Below, piece by piece: positions 49,439-56,492 of a stretch of DNA of 64,000 nucleotides; the first letter of the stretch is position 1, and each line of letters begins with the position of its first letter. Origin of the DNA: an uncultured Bacteroidales bacterium (lineage in GTDB: Bacteria > Bacteroidota > Bacteroidia > Bacteroidales > P3); assembly GCA_900316055.1 (NCBI GenBank), contig ONBK01000008.1, forward strand, positions 40,200-104,199. Direction: 5' to 3'. The notes under the pieces are model-generated. The model saw only the letters and a program-made list of their open reading frames with translations, ran no database searches and was not told the DNA's origin. The translations under genes were made by a program, and so were the position numbers.

Positions 49439-50514
49439 GGAACCCCAAGGTCTGGATACGTGCTGCAAGAGTTTGGGCCCGCAAAAGAGGGCGCAAGCTC
49501 TTGTATAAACGGTGGGTGCGCGAGGTGCTTTACAAACTCTACAACGTCGCCCTTCCTGGCCATAAAGGTGTGCCCATCTACCATGTGCTCAGCTACTTCG
49601 TTACCAGTTCCTTCAATGCCTCTCTCACCCAACGAGCCAAAGGGTTGGCCTACTCCTTCATCGCGGCCATCCCACCGTTGATGATTTTCATTTTCTCCCT
49701 CATCGCCTTCCTTCCTTTCGACGGCATTCAGAACGAACTCCTGACAGGCCTTGCCGACATCATCCCCGAAAAAATATTCACCCCCATCAGCAACACCATC
49801 AACGATGTGATGGGTCGTAAGCACTCCACCCTCCTCTCCATAGGCTTCATCGGTTCTATTATTATGGCGGCCAACGGCATGAACGGATTTATCATCTCGC
49901 TCAATTTCGCCAATCACAGCATCGAGAAACGACCTTTCCTGCAGCGTTTTCTCATCTGCATCGCGCTGGTGTTCGTCCTCTATATCCTCCTTGTGCTGGT
50001 GCTTATGCTGCTCATCGGACACAAATATGTGATGTGGTACTTCCTCGTCCACGACATCATTCCCTTGTCCACCTTCGGCTCCATCCTTTTCCACACCGGC
50101 CGCTGGCTGCTACTCACGATGGCCACTCTGGTGGCCTTCTCGCTCATCTACTATTGGGCCCCCGTCAAGAAACAACGCATCAGCTTCTTCTCGCCAGGCG
50201 CCATCCTCGCCACCGGCATGTTCTTCCTCCTCACCTGGGGATTCAGCGTCTATATCGACAACTTCAGCCGCTACAACCTGCTCTACGGCTCCATCGGAAC
50301 GCTGTTGCTCCTCATGATTTGGATCTACTTCAGCTGCATCGTGCTGCTGGTGGGCTACGAGCTGAATATCAGCATCTATAATGGCACTTTGCGCGGCAAG
50401 AGCCGCAAGTCAAAGCGCGAACTGAAAGGCAGAATTCAAATTTTTAACAATGATCATACAGAAAAACCACGGAAAAGTGGTGCCGAACGAAGGCACCACA
50501 AGAGAAAAATTTAA
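49435..50514 (+). CDS. YihY/BrkB-family inner-membrane protein
   Basis: 359 residues. About six hydrophobic helices (AYSFIAAIPPLMIFIFSLIA, LLSIGFIGSIIMAANGMNGF, FLICIALVFVLYILLVLVLM). The conserved ...FFSPGAILATGMFFLLTWGF and YNLLYGSIGTLLLLMIWIYF segments near the C-terminus define YihY/BrkB (formerly mistaken for RNase BN). The function is unresolved; transport or envelope roles have been proposed. The charged tail extends into the start of the next gene, with a 65-bp overlap if the first ATG there is used. Confidence 0.92.
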   Translation: MRNPKVWIRAARVWARKRGRKLLYKRWVREVLYKLYNVALPGHKGVPIYHVLSYFVTSSFNASLTQRAKGLAYSFIAAIPPLMIFIFSLIAFLPFDGIQNELLTGLADIIPEKIFTPISNTINDVMGRKHSTLLSIGFIGSIIMAANGMNGFIISLNFANHSIEKRPFLQRFLICIALVFVLYILLVLVLMLLIGHKYVMWYFLVHDIIPLSTFGSILFHTGRWLLLTMATLVAFSLIYYWAPVKKQRISFFSPGAILATGMFFLLTWGFSVYIDNFSRYNLLYGSIGTLLLLMIWIYFSCIVLLVGYELNISIYNGTLRGKSRKSKRELKGRIQIFNNDHTEKPRKSGAERRHHKRKI

Positions 50515-51697
50515 GATGGTGGCCAAAACCATGGTCAACCTCGAAGAGGTGCTCGCCGACGAGCTCCGCGCCCTGGGTGCCGAGAATGTCACCGTTGGTG
50601 CACGCGCCGTCGAATTCGAGGGCGACATGCGCCTCCTCTACCGCGCCAATTACTGCTGTCGTACAGCCCTGGCTATACTGAAACCCTTCGCCGAATTCGA
50701 TGCCAACGACGACCAAGAGCTTTACGATCAGGTATACAAAATCCGCTGGGAGAAAATCCTCGATGTCGATGGCACCTTCATGATCGACTCCACCACTTCC
50801 GGCGAGGTCTTCACCCACAGCTACTATGCCGCGCTGAAGACCAAGGATGCCATCGTCGACCGCTTCCGCCGCAACTTCGGCAAGCGTCCTAATATCGACA
50901 CCGAACAGCCCGACTATAAGTTCAACCTCCATATTCGCGACAACCACGTCACCCTGCTGATGAACGCCTCTGGCGACTCGCTCCACAAACGTGGCTACCG
51001 TCAGGGTGTCGGCGTGGCTCCCATCAACGAAGTCCTCGCTGCCGGCCTTCTCAAACTCGCTGGCTGGGATCAAGCAGTCAAACAATCAAACGATCAAGCA
51101 ATCACGAACTTTTATGACCCCATGTGCGGCTCCGGCACCATGCTTATCGAGGCCGCCATGATGGCCAACAATATCCCCGCTCAGTACTACCGCAACCGCT
51201 TCGGATTCATGCGCTGGAAAGAGTTCAACCTCGGCGAGTGGAAGAGTGTCAAGAATGAGGAGGATCGCAAGATCGGTGCCTTCGATTTCGAGGGCGAGAT
51301 TTGGGGCAACGACATCGACGAACAGGTCATCGCACAGTGTGAGAAAAACCTCGAATACACCAAGCTTCACAAGGATGTGATTCTCCATATCGGCGACTTC
51401 GCCGACCAGGAACCGCCCGAGGGCCAGACGCTCATCGTCACCAACCCGCCCTATGGCGAGCGCATCAAAGTCGAGGATCTCAACGCCATGTATGAGAAAC
51501 TCGGCGACACCTTCAAGCAGAAGTATGGCGCCGACTGCGATGTGTGGCTCATCACCTCCGACTTCGAGGCCATGAAGCACATCGGCCTCCACCCCTCGAA
51601 GAAGATTCCCGTGCAGAACGGCTCCCTCGACTGCCGCTTCCTCCACTTCGAACTTTACGACGGGTCGAAGAAAGCCAAATACCAAACAGAAGAATAA
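50450..51697 (+). CDS. rlmL: RlmL-type 23S rRNA guanine-N2 methyltransferase with repeat-encoded insertion
   Basis: 415 residues, without the C-terminal RlmK half found in E. coli. The N-terminal THUMP domain (EKFKMVAKTMVNLEEVLADE, with ELRALGAENVTVGARAVEFE) is followed by the SAM methyltransferase: FYDPMCGSGTMLIEAAMMA and the NPPY catalytic motif LIVTNPPYGERI. Between AGWDQ and FYDPMCGSGT the sequence QAVKQSNDQAITN is encoded by 8-bp repeats; I would expect only a few residues there. The start is uncertain: ATG 50450 lies inside the previous gene, while ATG 50516 would drop the EKFK part that homologues share. Confidence 0.9.
   Translation: MIIQKNHGKVVPNEGTTREKFKMVAKTMVNLEEVLADELRALGAENVTVGARAVEFEGDMRLLYRANYCCRTALAILKPFAEFDANDDQELYDQVYKIRWEKILDVDGTFMIDSTTSGEVFTHSYYAALKTKDAIVDRFRRNFGKRPNIDTEQPDYKFNLHIRDNHVTLLMNASGDSLHKRGYRQGVGVAPINEVLAAGLLKLAGWDQAVKQSNDQAITNFYDPMCGSGTMLIEAAMMANNIPAQYYRNRFGFMRWKEFNLGEWKSVKNEEDRKIGAFDFEGEIWGNDIDEQVIAQCEKNLEYTKLHKDVILHIGDFADQEPPEGQTLIVTNPPYGERIKVEDLNAMYEKLGDTFKQKYGADCDVWLITSDFEAMKHIGLHPSKKIPVQNGSLDCRFLHFELYDGSKKAKYQTEE
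51067..51106. repeat. 8-bp tandem repeat CAATCAAG-type in the rlmL-like gene
   Basis: GGATCAAG, CAGTCAAA, CAATCAAA, CGATCAAG, CAATCACG: five 8-bp units. Same family as 52127-52158, 62216-62230 and, inverted, 25131-25154 and 62141-62155. Confidence 0.88.
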
Positions 51698-51786
51698 ACC
51701 CCGCAGGGGTGACAGAACTTAGCCGGGGGTGAAAGCCCCCGGCAGCTGTTTCCAAACTGTATTAGAGCCCCGTAGGGGCGACAGGA
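51698..51786. repeat. Dispersed-type element of three GC-rich hairpins
   Basis: ACCCC-gca-GGGGT (51698-51710), GCCGGGGG-tgaaag-CCCCCGGC (51722-51743) and GCCCC-gta-GGGGC (51767-51779). The first and third are followed by the same tail GACAG[AG]A. The third resembles the palindrome inserted in mtnN at 8549. It occupies the whole interval between the rlmL-like gene and queG. Confidence 0.75.
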
Positions 51787-51787
51787 A

Positions 51788-52540
51788 ATGTTGGATAGTT
51801 CCCAAATAAAACAGTTGGCTCTCGACGTGGGCTTCGACGACTGCGGCATCGCCCGTGCCGACGCACTCACCGACGACGAATACCCGCTCCACGAGTGGCT
51901 CCGTCGCGGATGGCATGGCGACCTCGCCTACATGGAACGCAACGCCGACAAGCGCATGGATCCGCGACTCCTCGTCCCTGGTGCCAAGAGCGTCATCTGC
52001 CTCGTTAGCGCTTATCCGCCTCCCGACAGCATCGGTGGCACCGCCGCCTATGCCCGCACCCGCGAATACCATGAGGATATCAAGCAGATGCTCCACGCCC
52101 TCCTCGACCGCCTCTCCCCACTCACACAATCAAGCAATCAGGCAATCAAGCAATCCTTCAAACTCTGTTGCGACACCGTCCCCATCAGCGACAAACACTG
52201 GGCCGCCCGCGCCGGCCTCGGATGGATAGGCCGTCACACACTTCTCATCACTTCCCGCTGGGGCTCCTGGGTCAACCTTGGAGAAATAGTAACCACTGAG
52301 GAGTGCTCAGAATATTCTGAATACTCCGAATATTCTGATTTTTGCTCTCGCTGTGGCCGCTGTGTCGCCGCCTGCCCCAACCAAGCCTTGGCCCCTGAGG
52401 GTCCGCCCATGCTGAATGTGACGAGATGCACCGCCTACTACACCACTCATCACCAACGCGAACTACCTCCCGACATCGACACCCGAGGCTACACCCAGGG
52501 ATGCGATATCTGTCAGCTCGCTTGTCCTTTCAATCATTAA
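51788..52540 (+). CDS. queG: Epoxyqueuosine reductase QueG, shortened and repeat-invaded
   Basis: The last step of queuosine synthesis in tRNA, needing cobalamin and two [4Fe-4S] clusters. The 250-residue protein keeps the N-terminal IKQLALDVGFDDCGIARAD, the KHWAARAGLGWIGRHTLLIT motif, CSRCGRCVAACPNQAL and CDICQLACPFN. It stops immediately after the last cysteine cluster (PFNH); homologues usually continue for about 50 residues or more. Two inner segments are repeat-encoded: SSNQAIKQSF (8-bp units) and CSEYSEYSEYSD (9-bp units), the latter where homologues have an EL-YD type strand before the first cluster. Activity is uncertain. Confidence 0.88.
   Translation: MLDSSQIKQLALDVGFDDCGIARADALTDDEYPLHEWLRRGWHGDLAYMERNADKRMDPRLLVPGAKSVICLVSAYPPPDSIGGTAAYARTREYHEDIKQMLHALLDRLSPLTQSSNQAIKQSFKLCCDTVPISDKHWAARAGLGWIGRHTLLITSRWGSWVNLGEIVTTEECSEYSEYSEYSDFCSRCGRCVAACPNQALAPEGPPMLNVTRCTAYYTTHHQRELPPDIDTRGYTQGCDICQLACPFNH
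52127..52158. repeat. 8-bp tandem repeat CAATCAAG in queG
   Basis: CAATCAAG, CAATCAGG, CAATCAAG, CAATCCTT. It encodes QSSNQAIKQSF. Confidence 0.88.
52303..52338. repeat. 9-bp tandem repeat ATATTCTGA/ATACTCCGA in queG
   Basis: GTGCTCAGA, ATATTCTGA, ATACTCCGA, ATATTCTGA. It encodes CSEYSEYSEYSD. ATACTCCGA also appears in the response-regulator linker. Confidence 0.88.
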
Positions 52541-52950
52541 TTGTAGCGACCCAACTTGGTCCAGCTGTGTGAGCTGCCTGCCGGACAACCCAGCGAGGAG
52601 GGTGTGCGCTGGCTGCGGATGGCGATGCCGCATTTACGGCATTGGTAGGTGATGTCGCCTACACGACCTAAGTGATTCCAGGAGTGCGAGTTGCCGGCTG
52701 GACAACCCAACGAGCTGGGGTTTCTTCGGTTCTCGATGCAGGTACCGCATTTCTTGCAGCAGTAGTTCTCCTCGCCCACCTCGCCGAGGTTCTGCCAACT
52801 GTGCGAGCCGCGGGCGGGACAGTTGAGCGACGACGGCGTACTGCCAGCCCTGACCAACGTGCCGCATTTCTTGCATTGGTAATTGCGCAACGCACCCCCA
52901 ATAGAAAATAAAAGACTGAAAGTTAAACAGTAAGCAATAATTTTTATCAT
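52537..52950 (-). CDS. Secreted protein made of three tandem zinc-ribbon-like repeats
   Basis: 137 residues. After a signal peptide (IIAYCLTFSLLFSIGGALRN, cleaved near ALR) come three units of about 37 residues: YQCKKCGTLVRAGSTPSSLN..., YCCKKCGTCIENRRNPSSLG... and YQCRKCGIAIRSQRTPSSLG..., each followed by CPA, GSHSW or NSHSW, and LG. Each unit has CxxC, a third Cys and a His in SHSW, suggesting a metal-binding ribbon. An exported triple ribbon is unusual, since reduced cysteines are typical of the cytoplasm. I recognise the unit as a recurring Bacteroidota motif but know no function. The 3' end overlaps queG's end by 4 bp (convergent). Confidence 0.78.
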   Translation of the reverse strand: MIKIIAYCLTFSLLFSIGGALRNYQCKKCGTLVRAGSTPSSLNCPARGSHSWQNLGEVGEENYCCKKCGTCIENRRNPSSLGCPAGNSHSWNHLGRVGDITYQCRKCGIAIRSQRTPSSLGCPAGSSHSWTKLGRYN

Positions 52951-52997
52951 ATCTTTTTTGTTTAGTTTTGTTTTCGCTTGTGCGAATCTTGGAACTG

Positions 52998-53672
52998 CTA
53001 GGAATCGTAATCTGTCCGAATCTTGTCAAGAATATTCATGACGGTGATGTGGATATCCCCGCCCTCGGAGTAGTCGGCCTTGCACATGAAATCCACGCGG
53101 TTCTCGTTGATAAGTTTTTGGGCGGTGGCTTTTTTCTTTAGGTCGCCATAGACGGCTATGGCATGGCCACCTTGCGACTTCACCACACTCATCGAGGGGA
53201 CGTCAGTCTCTCCGTCGCCAAAGTATATCATCCGCTCGAAAGGAATGGGGCGGTCCTCTTTGGCAACATACTCGTTTATTCTCTTATTGTCGCTCACCTC
53301 GCGGATACCCTTATTGATCTTAAAGAGGAATTGGGTCTTAGTGGTATAGTCCACCGCCACAGCAGGCCAATAGGCGATACCATCGATGTCGTATAAGAAC
53401 GAGCATGCGTAGATGTTCTCAAACTCCTTGGCAATAGAAGTGCCTTCTATCATCTCTTTTAAGCCGGAGGAGTTGATATAGTGTTTGATATTAAGACCAA
53501 TGGTTTTTCCATACTCATTTATCATTTCAAACCATTCCCTCACACCGTTGTAGAGTTCTACCTGAGCGCCGAACCTGCGGAAAGAATCCCGTTTCAACGA
53601 AATTATTTCTTCCAGAGTGTCCAACAAAACCTTTATTGCTGCATAGTAGCGTTCGGGTGATAAGGTTTGCAT
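52998..53672 (-). pseudogene. HAD-family hydrolase lacking its N-terminal catalytic motif (probable remnant)
   Basis: 224 residues. The part from IKVLLDTLEEIISLKRDSFR to the C-terminus, with KHYINSSGLKEMIEGTSIAK, YTTKTQFLFKINKG, MIYFGDGETDVPSMSVVK and GGHAIAVYGDLKKKA, is a HAD hydrolase. The N-terminal DxDxT nucleophile motif is absent. Upstream of the first Met the frame continues only as a shadow of the nucleotidase gene, which it overlaps by 40 bp. Family members carry roughly 60-70 more residues there. I infer that a deletion joined the middle of this gene to the end of its neighbour, leaving an inactive or regulatory remnant. Clean coding to the stop means it could still be translated. 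Confidence 0.65.
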
Positions 53673-54106
53673 AGGTAGTCTTCTATGGCCGCCCAGTCAG
53701 GGAACTCGGGGGAGCCGAACTGAATCCACTTGCCTCGGAATTCGCTGGCGCCGTTATTGGGGCGATCGTCGATAAGGTAGTCGCCGTTCAACAGCTCCTT
53801 ATGGTGGCTGATGATAAGCCGCTTATGGAACAGGTCGTCGAGATGTTCCGTCACCCACCTCACTTTGTCGGCCCACGACGACGGATTTTTCCAAGGGGCT
53901 GTGGAGAGGATATAGCAGTCGTAGTGCTCGGCAATACGGTGCAACGCCTCGATGGCACCAGGCATCGGCTCCATAAGCCCAAAAATGCCTGGAATATTGT
54001 CCGGTTTGTACCCGTAGGCCTGCTTCGTCGCCTCGTCAACCCTGTCAAGCCCCGACTGGAAGTCGACGATGACATTGTCCATATCGAAATAAACGCGTTT
54101 CTTCAT
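53633..54106 (-). CDS. 5'(3')-deoxyribonucleotidase-like protein (NT5C type)
   Basis: 157 residues. MKKRVYFDMDNVIVDFQSGL carries the DMDNV nucleophile motif, ILSTAPWKNPSSWADKVRWV is motif II with the substrate loop, and LLNGDYLIDDRPNNGASEF holds motif IV. These match the type C cytosolic 5'-nucleotidase/deoxyribonucleotidase family of HAD phosphatases. The shortened C-terminus (PYHPNATMQQ) lies in the region overlapping the truncated HAD gene and may be rearranged. Own promoter: TATCTTTG at 54120-54127. Confidence 0.88.
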   Translation of the reverse strand: MKKRVYFDMDNVIVDFQSGLDRVDEATKQAYGYKPDNIPGIFGLMEPMPGAIEALHRIAEHYDCYILSTAPWKNPSSWADKVRWVTEHLDDLFHKRLIISHHKELLNGDYLIDDRPNNGASEFRGKWIQFGSPEFPDWAAIEDYLCKPYHPNATMQQ

Positions 54107-54119
54107 CAGAATTCGTGTG

Positions 54120-54127
54120 CAAAGATA
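54120..54127 (-). promoter_or_regulatory. -7 element TATCTTTG of the nucleotidase gene
   Basis: Plus-strand CAAAGATA, 14 bp before the ATG at 54106, within 20 bp of the stop of the AAA ATPase gene. Confidence 0.75.
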
Positions 54128-54142
54128 CGAAATAATTTTGAT

Positions 54143-55786
54143 TTATGCGGCAAAACCTATTCTTCTCGTCGCAGGCGAGCTAATACTCTCGTTGCTACAC
54201 AGTTCCTCAAGGGTATCCTGCGTGTCAGCGGAGTCACCGTGCAGGATGCATTTGACAGCATACTTGCGGGCGATGTTCTCTATCTGGCCACCACTGAAAT
54301 CATACTCTCCGGCAAGAGCATCGGCGATATCCGTCGGCAACTCGGGAATCATCGTCTTCCATATTTTTGAACGCACCGCGGCGTCGGGCTGCTCGAAGCG
54401 TATCTTGTAGAGAAAGCGTCGTTCGAAGGCGCTGTCGAGGTTTTCTGTGAGGTTGGTGGTGGCGATGAGGATGCCGTCGAGACTCTCCATCTCTTGTAAG
54501 ATGATGTTTTGAATGGTATTCTCCATCTTGTCGACGGCGTTCTGCGCTCCCTGCTTGCGGATGCCTATGATGGCGTCGGCTTCGTTGAAGAGGAGGATGG
54601 GCGCGACATTGAACTTAGCCACCAGCGTACGGTAGCGGTCGAAGAGGGCTTTAATGTTCTTCTCGCTCTCCCCCACCCATTTGCTCTTAATCTGCGGCAC
54701 GTCGACCACCATCACCTGACGCCCTGTGCGGCGCGCCAGCTGGTACACCGTCTCGGTCTTTCCCGTCCCCGGACCCCCGTGGAAGAGGCAGGTGAACGCC
54801 TGTCGGAAGCCCCGCTGTCGCATGCGTTCGTGCACCTCCTTGTAGCGCTTCGCATCGAGCAGCGACGCCAACTCCTCGACCTGACGGTCTACCTTGTCGC
54901 AATAGAAGAGTTCCTTCTCCCCGATGCTATCGGGTTTCATCACATCGGCAGCAGTGTCGGCAGCCACGCTAATGTTCAGCTCGCCCAACAGCTCGCGCTT
55001 GGCATGTTCGGTGAGGTGGAAGCGGTTGTTGTCGGCGATACCGTCGGCACACAGGTGTTCTATCAGCTTCATGTGCATTAAGGGATTGGCGTCGTTGCTC
55101 ATTTCCGACCGCAGCCGCATGAAGGTTGCTTTGTTCTCGTAGAGAGGCTCTATCTGATTGAAGCGCACGTCGTCGTCGTCCTCGTTGACCAATAGGTGGC
55201 AGAAGAGGACGATCAACAGTTGGTCGATGGAACGCACCTTCAGCGCGCACACCTTTCTGGCAAAGGTCAGCTGGGGGTTCTGCTTCAGCAGGGTTTTCAC
55301 CTCTTCGCCCAGTTCGTCGGGAGTGATGGTCTCGTCGCCGAGGTTGTCGAAGAGCACCTTCAGGCGGGCGAATAGCTCGCAGCAGTCGAGCCCCGTGTTC
55401 GGCGGCATATGGTAGGCCTCGTTGTGCTTCAGGGCGCGGAGGACGGCAGCGGGCACAATGAAGGTGTCCTCGTCCTTTCCGCGGCGGTGGTAGCGCAGCA
55501 GCCGGTGGCGGGTCAACGCCTCGACGTCTCCGCTATAGCTGAGGATGCGTATGTTAGAAATGTCGAGGTAGGTGGCCAGGTCGTCGTAATCCACATAGCG
55601 GCAGTTGCGGTCAAGGAAGACGGTGAAGAACACCGCCTGCCGGGTGGTGATACCATAGCTCTCGGCGAGGAATGCAAGTTCTTCCTTGCAGTCGACGAAG
55701 AGTTGGTCGTCCAACTTCGACTTTTTGGCTTTTGCAGCCACACGCTCGATGGCGTCAATCAAGGTAAATTGCTTCAAGTTTTCCAT
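54143..55786 (-). CDS. AAA-family ATPase
   Basis: 547 residues. The N-terminal 300 residues are helical and unrecognised (FTLIDAIERVAAKAKKSKLD ... TTRQAVFFTVFLDRNCRYVD). The AAA module follows: Walker A LFHGGPGTGKTETVY, Walker B PILLFNEADAIIG, in which Asn replaces the usual Asp while Glu is kept, sensor 1 ILIATTNLTENLD, and arginine-finger region FERRFLYKIRFEQPD. It resembles the FtsH/p97-like classic AAA group. The N-domain may bind the LRR protein encoded 13 bp upstream, which is my inference from the operon. Function unknown. Confidence 0.88.
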   Translation of the reverse strand: MENLKQFTLIDAIERVAAKAKKSKLDDQLFVDCKEELAFLAESYGITTRQAVFFTVFLDRNCRYVDYDDLATYLDISNIRILSYSGDVEALTRHRLLRYHRRGKDEDTFIVPAAVLRALKHNEAYHMPPNTGLDCCELFARLKVLFDNLGDETITPDELGEEVKTLLKQNPQLTFARKVCALKVRSIDQLLIVLFCHLLVNEDDDDVRFNQIEPLYENKATFMRLRSEMSNDANPLMHMKLIEHLCADGIADNNRFHLTEHAKRELLGELNISVAADTAADVMKPDSIGEKELFYCDKVDRQVEELASLLDAKRYKEVHERMRQRGFRQAFTCLFHGGPGTGKTETVYQLARRTGRQVMVVDVPQIKSKWVGESEKNIKALFDRYRTLVAKFNVAPILLFNEADAIIGIRKQGAQNAVDKMENTIQNIILQEMESLDGILIATTNLTENLDSAFERRFLYKIRFEQPDAAVRSKIWKTMIPELPTDIADALAGEYDFSGGQIENIARKYAVKCILHGDSADTQDTLEELCSNESISSPATRRIGFAA

Positions 55787-55799
55787 ATTTATATATAAT

Positions 55800-56408
55800 T
55801 CAATCTTGGTAATTCTTAACCTTCAGTTCGGATTTTTTCTCACCGTCGAACATCTCAATGTGGTCGATGGCGGTAGGAGCAACGACTTCTTCGAGGTTCA
55901 CGCAGTAGTGGAACGCGTCGGATGCTACTCGTTTGACGCTGACGGGCAACACGATGCGGCGCAGGTTGCGGCAGTCGTAGAAGCAGGCGGTGGGTATTTG
56001 GGTTATGTTGTCGGGCAGCGTCACATCGTTCACGGCACTGTCGTAGAACAGCGCTTCGGGCAGTACGGAGAGGTTGCGGGGCAGCACGACTTTCTTCAGA
56101 GCGAGCGTACCCTCGAAGGCAGCTTTACCGATATGGGTGATGCTGTCGGGGAGGGTGATCTCTTCAAGTTTGTCGCACAAACCGAAAGCTTCGTCTTCGA
56201 TGCTGTGGAGCGATGACGGCAGCTGTACGCGTCGCAGCTTAGTACACTCGTAAAATGCTTTCTTCGCAATGACGGAGACGCGGTAACCTTGCACATGCGG
56301 CGGTATGACGAGACGGGTCACATCGCTCGTGCGAGGATAAAGATGGAGGACTTTTACTTCATTGTCATTCAGTACACTGAATGCAATATTGTCTTGATGT
56401 ATAACCAT
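55800..56408 (-). CDS. Leucine-rich repeat protein (BspA-type, cytoplasmic)
   Basis: 202 residues, no signal peptide. Units of about 23 residues fit LRR_5: VSVIAKKAFYECTKLRRVQL, LHSIEDEAFGLCDKLEEITL, ITHIGKAAFEGTLALKKVVL, and ITQIPTACFYDCRNLRRIVL. BspA-type LRRs usually occur on surface proteins; a stand-alone cytoplasmic form next to an AAA ATPase is less usual. It starts with MVIHQDNIAFSVLNDNEVKV. Likely co-transcribed with the ATPase. A TATATTCG-type near -7 lies upstream, about 56439-56446 (minus). Confidence 0.85.
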   Translation of the reverse strand: MVIHQDNIAFSVLNDNEVKVLHLYPRTSDVTRLVIPPHVQGYRVSVIAKKAFYECTKLRRVQLPSSLHSIEDEAFGLCDKLEEITLPDSITHIGKAAFEGTLALKKVVLPRNLSVLPEALFYDSAVNDVTLPDNITQIPTACFYDCRNLRRIVLPVSVKRVASDAFHYCVNLEEVVAPTAIDHIEMFDGEKKSELKVKNYQD

Positions 56409-56492
56409 AACAATAACATTTAATTTGTCAACAATGCGAATATACGCATTATTTTCAAATTAAATGTTAAAGAAGTGTTAAAAATTTTAGTT

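Noticed and set aside
49435-50514. Ribonuclease BN, the old name for YihY-like proteins
   Set aside because: The protein is an integral membrane YihY/BrkB member; RNase BN activity belongs to a different gene (rbn/elaC).
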